NCBI GenBank assembly: GCA_965200375.1 | Contig: OZ241353.1 | Location: 2,046,001-2,110,000 of the forward strand | Direction: 5' to 3' | Length of the DNA: 64,000 bases | Origin: VXYL01 sp965200375 | GTDB lineage: Bacteria > Pseudomonadota > Gammaproteobacteria > Pseudomonadales > Azotimanducaceae | Notes under the pieces: generated by a model | The model's input: only the letters and a program-made list of their open reading frames with translations | What the model was told of the DNA's origin: nothing | Databases searched by the model: none | Translations under genes and position numbers: made by a program | Part shown: one piece after another, positions 35,853-43,272 of the stretch | Numbering within the stretch: position 1 is the first letter of the stretch | How the letters are laid out: each line of letters opens with the position of its first letter

Positions 35853-36626
35853 GTGGCGGCCGAGCCCGGCAGTACGCTGACCAACGAGGAGAAGTTCCTC
35901 TTCGATCTGCGCGGCTACCTGGTGGTGAAGAACGTCCTGGACGCAGGCGAGTGCCAAGCGCTCGTCGAGCGGGCGGACGCCGCCTGGCCACGGCAGGCCG
36001 AGGACGGACCGCTGCGCCGCTTCAACGGCATCTCGCGCTGGCACCAGGACTTCGTGGATCTGATGGATCATCCCCGGCTGCTGCCCTACCTCGTCGAACT
36101 GGTGGGCAGCCGGCTGCGGATGGACCACGACTACTGCATCTTCATGCGCAAGCACGGCAGCCGCAACAAGCTGCACGGCGGCCCCTGGCGGTTCGAGAGC
36201 GATCACTGGTACCGCTACCACGACGGCACGATGCGCAACGGCCTCACCGTTGCCACCTGGAACCTCACCGACGCCGGCCCCGGCGACGGCGGCTTCGTGT
36301 GCGTGCCCGGCAGCCACAAGACGAACTTCCTGCAGCACATGCCGAAGGACGTGGCCAGCTTCGAGCGCGACGCGGACTGGGTGGTGCAGCCGAGCCTGGC
36401 CGCCGGCGACGTGCTCGTGTTCACCGAGGCGCTCATCCACGGCACTGCCGAGTGGACCGCCGATCACGAACGCCGATCCCTGCTCTACAAGTACAGTCCG
36501 CCGCACTCCAGCTGGGCGAAGACGCCCTACGACGCGGACGACTACCCGCAGGCGACGCCGCGCCAGCGACGGCTGATGGCGCCGCCGTCCGTGGAAGCGC
36601 ACCCTCGGGTGGATGAGGGGTTTTGA
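35853..36626 (+). CDS. Phytanoyl-CoA dioxygenase (PhyH) family protein
   Basis: A 257-residue Fe(II)/2-oxoglutarate-dependent oxygenase. FLFDLRGYLVVKNVLDAGEC starts the fold. The iron and co-substrate site is distributed over NKLHGGPWRFESDHWYRY, VPGSHKTNFLQ, and LIHGTAEWTADHERRSLLY (His and the Arg that holds 2-oxoglutarate). PhyH proteins hydroxylate acyl-CoAs or secondary metabolites, consistent with the CoA-transferase-rich surroundings. The GTG at 35853 follows the VOC gene by 15 nt. Substrate unknown. Confidence 0.85.
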   Translation: MAAEPGSTLTNEEKFLFDLRGYLVVKNVLDAGECQALVERADAAWPRQAEDGPLRRFNGISRWHQDFVDLMDHPRLLPYLVELVGSRLRMDHDYCIFMRKHGSRNKLHGGPWRFESDHWYRYHDGTMRNGLTVATWNLTDAGPGDGGFVCVPGSHKTNFLQHMPKDVASFERDADWVVQPSLAAGDVLVFTEALIHGTAEWTADHERRSLLYKYSPPHSSWAKTPYDADDYPQATPRQRRLMAPPSVEAHPRVDEGF

Positions 36627-36723
36627 TCAGCGAGCGTAGTCGATGGCCGCGATCGGGCAGACGCTGACGGTCAGCGCCACGTCGTCAACAGGCATGGGCG
36701 TCAGCGACCGATGCTTGACGGCG

Positions 36724-36752
36724 TTGACAACGCCATTGTTGCCAACAATACT
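36724..36752 (+). promoter_or_regulatory. Putative sigma-70 promoter of the two-ATPase operon
   Basis: TTGACA at 36724-36729 is a perfect -35 box. After a 17-bp spacer, AATACT at 36747-36752 matches four of six -10 positions. The position fits a leader of about 37 nt before ATG 36797. The -10 region overlaps the repeat cluster described next, so a repressor could block it. Confidence 0.6.
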
Positions 36753-36787
36753 GTAGCCAACAGGATAGTTGCCAACAGAGTTGTTGG
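36735..36787 (+). promoter_or_regulatory. Putative operator: direct repeats and two dyads
   Basis: GCCAACA occurs three times at exact 15-bp spacing (36741, 36756, 36771). Two palindromes use the same half-site: ATTGTT-GCC-AACAAT (36735-36749) and CCAACA-GAGT-TGTTGG (36772-36787). They cover the -10 box and the leader of the ATPase operon. This looks like a repressor or activator binding array. No obvious regulator gene is adjacent, so one of the ATPases or a distant protein would have to bind it. Confidence 0.55.
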
Positions 36788-36796
36788 GATTGCGTG

Positions 36797-38053
36797 ATGA
36801 ACAAGGCAGGCGGGAACTGGGTCGCGGGCGACGATTTCTTCGACCGCGAGGCGGAGCTTGAAGCGCTCGCGGAGCGGGTCAAGGACGGTACCCACACCCT
36901 GTTGACCGCACAGCGGCGGATGGGCAAGACGAGCCTGGTGCGGGAACTGCTGCGACGCTTGGGCGATGAAGAGGCAGTCGAGACGATCTTCGTCGATTTG
37001 GAGGCCACCGGCACGCCCGCCGATGCGGTCACCGAGATCGCCTTTCAAGCAAAGGCCGCACAAGGCGCGTGGCATCGGATCAGGCAACTGTTCAAGAACG
37101 TCCTCCCACAGGAAACCGAGGTCAGCGGCAAGGTTCCCGGAGCGGAACTGCGAGTGAAGCTCCGCGCCGGTGTCGACGCCGGCAACTGGCGGTACACGGG
37201 CGACCAGATATTCGCGGCTCTTGCCGCCAATGAGAAACAGGTCGTGCTCGCCCTCGACGAGCTGCCGATCCTCGTCAACCGCCTGCTCAAGGGCGACGAC
37301 TACGCAATCACGCCGGAGCGCAAGCGTGAGACGGACGAGTTCCTAAGCTGGCTGCGCAAGAACGGCCAGGCGCATCGCGGCAAGATCAGCATGATCCTCT
37401 CTGGCAGCGTCAGCCTTGAACCCATCCTGCAGCAGGCGGGGCTCAGCGCCCACGCGAACATCTTCTCCCCGTTCGATCTGAAGCCTTGGAACGAGGAGAC
37501 GGCAAGCAGATGCCTGGGCACGTTGGCGGAGACCTATGGCCTCGATCTCTCCAAGAAAGTCCGCGAGGCAATGTGCGAGCGGCTGCGCTGCCAGATCCCG
37601 CACCATGTGCAGCGCTTCTTCGACGTGCTTCACGAAGACTTGCGTCGGGCCGGCCGCAAGGCTGCGTCGCTTGAAGACGTGCAGCGCGTGTACGAGAGCG
37701 ACATGCTCGGCGTGCGCGGGCAGATGGACATGCCCCACTACGAAGGACGACTGAGGATGGTGCTGGGCGATGAAGGATGTCGAGTCGCGCTGGACCTGTT
37801 GACGGAAGCGGCCGTCGCGGGAGGTGTGCTGAAGGACGATGCCGTCGCCCGGCAGCGCGAACGCCAAGCCGAGGCCAATACGATGCCCATTGAAGACGTG
37901 CTTCACGTGTTGGAGCATGACGGCTACTTGGAGAGACACGAAGGCGGCTACCACTTCGTATCGGGCCTGTTGGAAGACTGGTGGCGCACGCGGTACGGGA
38001 GATCGCGGGCCTTGGCCCCGAACACTGGCTCTGCCGGAGGAATCCAGCCATGA
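36797..38053 (+). CDS. P-loop ATPase (ORC/STAND-like), first gene of an ATPase pair
   Basis: A 418-residue ATPase. FFDREAELEALAERV is the typical entry to ORC/STAND-like AAA domains. Walker A is AQRRMGKTSL (38-46), Walker B is VVLALDELP (149-157), and an arginine/sensor-like region follows (ILSGSVSLEPIL). The C-terminal part is helical and probably ends in a winged helix (VLHVLEHDGYLERHEGGYHF). GTG 36794 directly precedes ATG 36797; either may be used. The stop overlaps the next gene as ATGA. I do not know the pathway. Pairing with a TPR ATPase next to a restriction and NACHT operon suggests a defence or genome-surveillance role. Confidence 0.8.
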   Translation: MNKAGGNWVAGDDFFDREAELEALAERVKDGTHTLLTAQRRMGKTSLVRELLRRLGDEEAVETIFVDLEATGTPADAVTEIAFQAKAAQGAWHRIRQLFKNVLPQETEVSGKVPGAELRVKLRAGVDAGNWRYTGDQIFAALAANEKQVVLALDELPILVNRLLKGDDYAITPERKRETDEFLSWLRKNGQAHRGKISMILSGSVSLEPILQQAGLSAHANIFSPFDLKPWNEETASRCLGTLAETYGLDLSKKVREAMCERLRCQIPHHVQRFFDVLHEDLRRAGRKAASLEDVQRVYESDMLGVRGQMDMPHYEGRLRMVLGDEGCRVALDLLTEAAVAGGVLKDDAVARQRERQAEANTMPIEDVLHVLEHDGYLERHEGGYHFVSGLLEDWWRTRYGRSRALAPNTGSAGGIQP

Positions 38054-40725
38054 CCACAGCGCCGACTCGGAAGTACAACCCCGGATTCCTAACCGACGAC
38101 GAGCTGGTGGCATCGTTCTGCGTACGGACGCACGAGTTCGAGTCGCTGATCGAGTCGCTGAGCGCGTGTACGGGCGACTCGAACCAGCACCAGATCGTCA
38201 TCGGCCCGCGCGGCAGCGGCAAGACGAGCCTGCTGCTGCGCGTTGCCGCGGAAGTGCGCCGAGATGCCGACCTGGCGGCTGCCTTCTTCCCCATCGTCTT
38301 CGCCGAGGAGAGCTACGAGGTGAGCACCGCCGGCGAGTTCTGGCTGGAGTGCTTGGCCCGCTTGGCCGACCAAGCGCCGGAACGAGAAGATGCCCCAGAT
38401 CTGCACGCCACGCTCGTCGCCCTACGCGCCATTCAAGACGACCAGGTGCTCGGCGAGCGTTGTCTCGCCGCCTTGTTGGACTTCGCCGACCGTGAGGGCA
38501 AGCGGTTGGTGCTGATCGTCGAAAATCTGAACATGATGTTCCGAGACCTGATGGACCGCCAAGCGGGCTGGCGGCTGCGCAAGGTCCTGCAAACCGATCC
38601 GCGCATCGTCCTGCTTGCCAGCGCAACCAGTCGTTTCGACGAAATCGATCAGCCAGACCATGCGCTATACGATCTGTTTCGGGTGCTCACGCTGCGCCAG
38701 CTCAACACCGAGGAGTGCGCGGTCCTGTGGGAGACGGTATCCGGCCAGAGCCGTCCGACGAAGACGATGCGTTCACTGGAGATACTCACCGGTGGCAGCC
38801 CGCGTCTGTTGACGATCGTCGCCCGCTTTGGCGCCGGCCTCTCCTTTCGCGACCTCATGGACAACCTGCTCGATCTGGTTGACGACCACACGGAGTACTT
38901 CAAGAGCCACCTAGAGTCCCTGCCTGCCCAAGAACGCCGCGTCTATCTGGCGCTTGCCGAGCTATGGAAGCCCGCGCTCACCAAGGAAATCGCCGAACGG
39001 GCTCGACTCGAGACGAGCAAGTGCAGCGCCCACCTCGCACGCCTCACAGAACGCGGTGTTGTGCGGCTTGACGGCGGGAGCGCCAGACGCAAGCGGTACT
39101 ATCTGAGCGAACGGATGTACAACATCTACTACCTGCTGCGCCGAGGGAAGGACCGCTTAGTCGAAGTCCTGATCCGATTCATGGCGTCCTACTACTCACC
39201 TGGCGAACTCAAAGAAATAGGTACGCGCATTGCTCGTGAAGTGGAAGGTGTTGTACCGGAGATGAGATCGCTCTACCAGTATGCATCTACCGAACTGATG
39301 GCAACGTCGACGGGGATGCACAAACCCGAAAGTGGGGCTGACCTTGCGGAGCCGGTGCGTCTCGCGCAGCAGGTGGCGAGCGCACTGGTCAACAGGGGCG
39401 CCGCGCTGGCGGCGCTGAACCGGCACGGGGAGGCGCTGGCCGCAAGCAACGAGGCTCTGCGCCGGATGAGCGACCTTGCGGAGCCGGGGCGCCTCGCGCA
39501 GCAGGCGGCGAGCGCGCTGGTCAACAGGGGCGCCGCGCTGGCGGCGCTGAACCGGCACGGGGAGGCGCTGGCCGCGAGCAACGAGGCTCTGCGCCGGATG
39601 AGCGACCTTGCGGAGCCGGGGCGCCTCGCGCAGCAGGCGGCGAGCGCGCTGGTCAACAAAGGTGCCGCGCTGGCGGCGCTGAACCGGCACGGGGAGGCGC
39701 TGGCCGCGAGCAACGAGGCTCTGCGCCGGATGAGCGACCTTGCGGAGCCGGGGCGCCTCGCGCAGCAGGCGGCGAGCGCGCTGGTCAACAAAGGTGCCGC
39801 GCTGGCGGCGCTGAACCGGCACGGGGAGGCGCTGGCCGCGAGCAACGAGGCTCTGCGCCGGATGAGCGACCTTGCGGAGCCGGCGCGTCTCGCGCAGCAG
39901 GCGGCGAGCGCTTACGTCAACAGGGGGGCCGCGTTGGCGGCGCTGAACCGGCACGGGGAGGCGCTGCGCCGGATGAGCGACCTTGCGGAGCCGGCGCGTC
40001 TCGCGCAGCAGGCGGCGAGCGCTTACGTCAACAGGGGGGCCGCGTTGGCGGCGCTGAACCGGCACGGGGAGGCGCTGGCCGCGAGCAACGAGGCTCTGCG
40101 CCGGATGAGCGACCTTGCGGAGCCGGGGCGTCTCGCGCAGCAGGCGGCAAGCGCTTACGTCAACAGGGGGGCCGCGTTGGCGGCGCTGAGCCGGTACGGG
40201 GAGGCGCTGGCCGCGAGCAACGAAGTGCTGCGCTGGTTCGGAGAGAGCGACGTGCCGGAGCTTCGCGAGCAGGCGGCAAGCGCACTTGTCAATAAGAGCA
40301 TCGTTCTAGCCGAGTTGGGTCGTTCAGCGCAGCCGCGTGACGTTGCGGGGCTACTGGAAGCTCTACCGAAGCTCGACCTGCGAGAAAGAGCTGTTCGTGC
40401 CTTGCTGACACTCAGCATCGGTCACGGACCAGAGCGAATGTGCGAACTGATCCAAGCGTCGCGGGCGGGCAACCTCCTGCGACCGCTGACAACGGCTCTT
40501 GAACGGGACATGGGCCTCGATCCTCGTGTGCCAGAGGAAGTCTCAGAGGTTGCCGAGGACATCCGGCGGGACTTGGCGAAGATCAGGGAGGCTCGAAGCG
40601 GCCGGGGCACGGACGCGCTAAGCAGCCTTCAGCGCGACGCGACTCAGCGCGGTCTCGACCAGTTAACCATGGACGAGATCGACGAGGAAATCCAAGCGGT
40701 CCGCAAAGGTCGGAAGCACAGTTGA
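38050..40725 (+). CDS. STAND-like P-loop ATPase with winged helix and tandem TPR-like repeats
   Basis: An 891-residue multidomain protein. Residues 10-30 (NPGFLTDDELVASFCVRTHE) precede Walker A GPRGSGKT (52-59). The Walker B strand reads VLIVENLN (153-160), with Glu-Asn where Asp-Asp/Glu is usual. A winged helix (LTKEIAERARLETSKCSAHL) lies around 310-350. From residue 431 to 731 there are seven near-identical 44-residue repeats (DLAEPGRLAQQAASALVNRG...), TPR-like in pattern, then a degenerate unit and a charged tail. The NTPase plus helix plus repeat layout is that of STAND sensors, in which repeats recognise a ligand. It overlaps the first ATPase gene by 4 nt. Confidence 0.8.
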   Translation: MTTAPTRKYNPGFLTDDELVASFCVRTHEFESLIESLSACTGDSNQHQIVIGPRGSGKTSLLLRVAAEVRRDADLAAAFFPIVFAEESYEVSTAGEFWLECLARLADQAPEREDAPDLHATLVALRAIQDDQVLGERCLAALLDFADREGKRLVLIVENLNMMFRDLMDRQAGWRLRKVLQTDPRIVLLASATSRFDEIDQPDHALYDLFRVLTLRQLNTEECAVLWETVSGQSRPTKTMRSLEILTGGSPRLLTIVARFGAGLSFRDLMDNLLDLVDDHTEYFKSHLESLPAQERRVYLALAELWKPALTKEIAERARLETSKCSAHLARLTERGVVRLDGGSARRKRYYLSERMYNIYYLLRRGKDRLVEVLIRFMASYYSPGELKEIGTRIAREVEGVVPEMRSLYQYASTELMATSTGMHKPESGADLAEPVRLAQQVASALVNRGAALAALNRHGEALAASNEALRRMSDLAEPGRLAQQAASALVNRGAALAALNRHGEALAASNEALRRMSDLAEPGRLAQQAASALVNKGAALAALNRHGEALAASNEALRRMSDLAEPGRLAQQAASALVNKGAALAALNRHGEALAASNEALRRMSDLAEPARLAQQAASAYVNRGAALAALNRHGEALRRMSDLAEPARLAQQAASAYVNRGAALAALNRHGEALAASNEALRRMSDLAEPGRLAQQAASAYVNRGAALAALSRYGEALAASNEVLRWFGESDVPELREQAASALVNKSIVLAELGRSAQPRDVAGLLEALPKLDLRERAVRALLTLSIGHGPERMCELIQASRAGNLLRPLTTALERDMGLDPRVPEEVSEVAEDIRRDLAKIREARSGRGTDALSSLQRDATQRGLDQLTMDEIDEEIQAVRKGRKHS
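39340..40242 (+). repeat. 132-bp tandem repeats encoding TPR-like units
   Basis: Seven in-frame units begin GACCTTGCGGAGCCG at 39340, 39472, 39604, 39736, 39868, 39979 and 40111. Six are 132 bp. The fifth is 111 bp, an in-frame loss of seven codons (AASNEAL). Units are almost identical in DNA as well as protein, pointing to recent duplication or gene conversion. Length variation among strains is likely. Confidence 0.95.
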
Positions 40726-40740
40726 GGCATCGACTGGACT

Positions 40741-43272
40741 CTAAGCAAACATCCCGTTCAACCGCTGCTCCCACTCTTCCTCATCCACCACTTCGTACCG
40801 CACCACTTTCCCCTGCATCGCCGGCACGAACTCCGCCCAATCCGCCTTCCTCGCGTGTTCCGAACAGATGTCGAACACCGAGCGCTTGTAGGCCGTGTCC
40901 GCCGCTTCCTTCAAGTGCATCCCTTTCGTTTCCACCACGAACACCTGGTGGAACTCGTCGTCTTGGTTTGGTTCGTCGGGTTGCAGGGTGAGGATGAAGT
41001 CGGCGTAGATGCGTTGGGGTTTCCAGCCTTGGACGTAGTAGTCCTTGCGGGCGCGGTTGCGGTACCAGAAGAAGAGGCGGGCTTGGGTGTCCAAGTAGGT
41101 GGCGACCTTGTTCTCCAAGCCGTTGAGCTCGCCTTCGCCCACGCGGTCGAAGAGGCCGAGTTGGTACGGGCTGGCATCTTCGCGGTTGGCTTGGCGCTCG
41201 GTGGCGGGCAGCTCGATGTGCGGCGGCGGGTGGTTGAAGTGCAGGTCGTCGGTGACGACGATGAAGCGCATCGTGCCGGCATCGAGGAGTTCGGCGAACA
41301 CGCGCTGGGACAAACGGTCGCGCTCGGCTTCCAGGCGCTTGCGGAGTTCTTCAAGGATGAACACCGTGTTGGCCTGCACTTTCTCGCGGGGGTGCTTCTC
41401 GAGCAAGGCGTTGAAGACGCGCTCGGTGGCTTCGGCGCCGCGCCAGGGGTTGGGCATGGCGTCCAGCAGGTGGCTGGCGGCGAAGTAGGTGTCGATGACG
41501 CCGGACTCCGCGCTCGCCGGTTCCCCAACGGCATCCGCATCCGCGAACAGCGGCTCGAAATCCAGCCCGGCGCGCAGCGTCACGTCCTTGCTGCCTTGGG
41601 CCTGCAAGTCCAAGCTGAACAGCGGGCTCACGTCCACTTCGTCCCACGGGATGCGGGAGAGGATGTCCGCTTCGTAATGCACCAGCCGCCAGCGCCGGCC
41701 GTCGCGGATCATGAACGTCGGCAGCACCAGGCTCGCCGCCGCTTGGCGAAACCGCTCGCGTTGTTCGGAGACGACCAAGCCGCCGGGCCGCTCTTCCGCA
41801 TCGGCTTTCACGCGCCCCTCCAAACCCTGCAAGCCCTCTAGCCCGAACCCCTTGCGAACATCCCGCAGCAGGTCGTTGGCATTGCGTTGAAAGCAGTACA
41901 CATGGCTTTCGTCCAGTTCCTGCACGTGCGTCTTGCATGCATAGGGCTGACGCAGGATGCGCCCGACCAGCTGCGTCAGTGCGCTCTTGGAGCCGGGGTT
42001 GGTGAGGATGGCCAGCACATAGGCGAAGGAGCAGTCCCAGCCTTCCTGCAGCGCCTGCTTGGTGATGATGAAACGGATCGGGCAGTCGCGGGAGAGCAGT
42101 CCGCCGGCTTCGTCCACCTCCTTCAACTCGTCGCGTTGGCTGGTCTTCACCGCCACTTGTTCGGCGCTGATCTCCGGGTGGCGCAGCAAGTGTTCGCGCA
42201 CGTCCTCGGCGTGAATGAAACCCGCCTGCCGTTGCTCCCTGCCGGTGCGCTCCACCTGCACCAGACAGATGGGGCGGATGTAGGCGCCGGTCTCCGCTTC
42301 GTGTTCCCGCGCCTTGGCTTCCAAGGATTTGCGGTGTTCGATGGCGGCCAGCAGCGTGTCGTGCCAATCCGTGCTCGTCTTGTTGTGGATGTTCAAGTCC
42401 AGCTTGATCATCTCCTCGGCGTTCAGCGCCTGGCCGGTGATCTCCACCAGCACGTTGGCTTCCCGCGGCGGCGTGGCGGAGAGCTCGACGATCATGGACG
42501 GGTTGAAGCCTTCCAGCGTCTCCTTGGCGCCTTGGCTGTACGCCTTGTGGCCTTCGTCGAGGATGATGAGCGGCTGCAAGAGACGCAGCGTGTTGCCGAG
42601 TGAGGTCTTGGCCTGCCTGCCCCACACGCCGCTTGCGGACTCGAAGGTGTCCAAGTTCGGCACTTCGGCCAGCAGCTTCTCTTGGGCGCTGGCGTCGTCC
42701 TCTCTGGGGAAGAAGCTGTCGAAACCGCCGCTGTCCCGGAACATCCGCAGTTGTTCCTTTGTCTCGCGGTTGGCAGACGGCAGCATGAGCAGCAGCACGC
42801 AGAGCCGCTCGCGCACGTCTTGCGGCTTGAAGCCGCTGTTCTTCTCCAGGATCAGCGTCTTGCCAGCGGAGGAGACGTCGAGTTGCTGGCGGTAGGGATG
42901 GTCGCGATCCTTCAGCGCCTTCAGGGTTTGGTTGTAGATCTGCGTGGTGGGCACGATCCACAGCACCAGGCCCGCTTGCTGGCGGCGGTAGTGGGTGTTC
43001 ACCAAATCGATCACCTTGGTGGCGAGCAGCGTCTTGCCGCCGCCGGTGGGAATCTTCAAGCAGAAGGTGGGCAGCGGTTCGCCAAGCCCGTTCTTGCGCG
43101 GCAGGTAGGCGCGGACGGTGCCGGCCTTCTCCCAGGCCCGCGCCACCCAGTCGAAGGTGATGTCCGGGTCGATCTCCCGCGCCGTCGCTTCCTTGCCTCG
43201 CCACTCGACGAGCAGATCGAGGAACGTCCGCACGGCTTGCAGCGCGGTCTTCTGATACTCCTTGAGAATCAT
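40741..43272 (-). CDS. Type III restriction enzyme, Res subunit
   Basis: An 843-residue ATP-dependent restriction subunit. The SF2 helicase core has Walker A PTGGGKT (75-81), DEGH (239-242), SATPP (265-269), and motif VI LVGRILRQPYA. The C-terminal nuclease shows YADFILTL followed by VFVVETKGMH, the D...ExK arrangement. Res acts only with Mod, translocating or sliding between two head-to-head sites and cutting. ATG 43272 overlaps the mod stop as ATGA, fixing the start over the longer open frame. It is the last gene of a five-gene minus-strand operon and ends 15 nt from the convergent TPR ATPase gene. Confidence 0.93.
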   Translation of the reverse strand: MILKEYQKTALQAVRTFLDLLVEWRGKEATAREIDPDITFDWVARAWEKAGTVRAYLPRKNGLGEPLPTFCLKIPTGGGKTLLATKVIDLVNTHYRRQQAGLVLWIVPTTQIYNQTLKALKDRDHPYRQQLDVSSAGKTLILEKNSGFKPQDVRERLCVLLLMLPSANRETKEQLRMFRDSGGFDSFFPREDDASAQEKLLAEVPNLDTFESASGVWGRQAKTSLGNTLRLLQPLIILDEGHKAYSQGAKETLEGFNPSMIVELSATPPREANVLVEITGQALNAEEMIKLDLNIHNKTSTDWHDTLLAAIEHRKSLEAKAREHEAETGAYIRPICLVQVERTGREQRQAGFIHAEDVREHLLRHPEISAEQVAVKTSQRDELKEVDEAGGLLSRDCPIRFIITKQALQEGWDCSFAYVLAILTNPGSKSALTQLVGRILRQPYACKTHVQELDESHVYCFQRNANDLLRDVRKGFGLEGLQGLEGRVKADAEERPGGLVVSEQRERFRQAAASLVLPTFMIRDGRRWRLVHYEADILSRIPWDEVDVSPLFSLDLQAQGSKDVTLRAGLDFEPLFADADAVGEPASAESGVIDTYFAASHLLDAMPNPWRGAEATERVFNALLEKHPREKVQANTVFILEELRKRLEAERDRLSQRVFAELLDAGTMRFIVVTDDLHFNHPPPHIELPATERQANREDASPYQLGLFDRVGEGELNGLENKVATYLDTQARLFFWYRNRARKDYYVQGWKPQRIYADFILTLQPDEPNQDDEFHQVFVVETKGMHLKEAADTAYKRSVFDICSEHARKADWAEFVPAMQGKVVRYEVVDEEEWEQRLNGMFA

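Noticed and set aside
39196..40065. Long open frames on the minus strand across the 132-bp repeats
   Set aside because: They are shadows created by the repeated plus-strand coding units; composition is low complexity with no domain.
39340..40242. CRISPR array or noncoding satellite
   Set aside because: The period is 132 bp with no distinct spacers, it keeps reading frame, and it encodes TPR-like helices.
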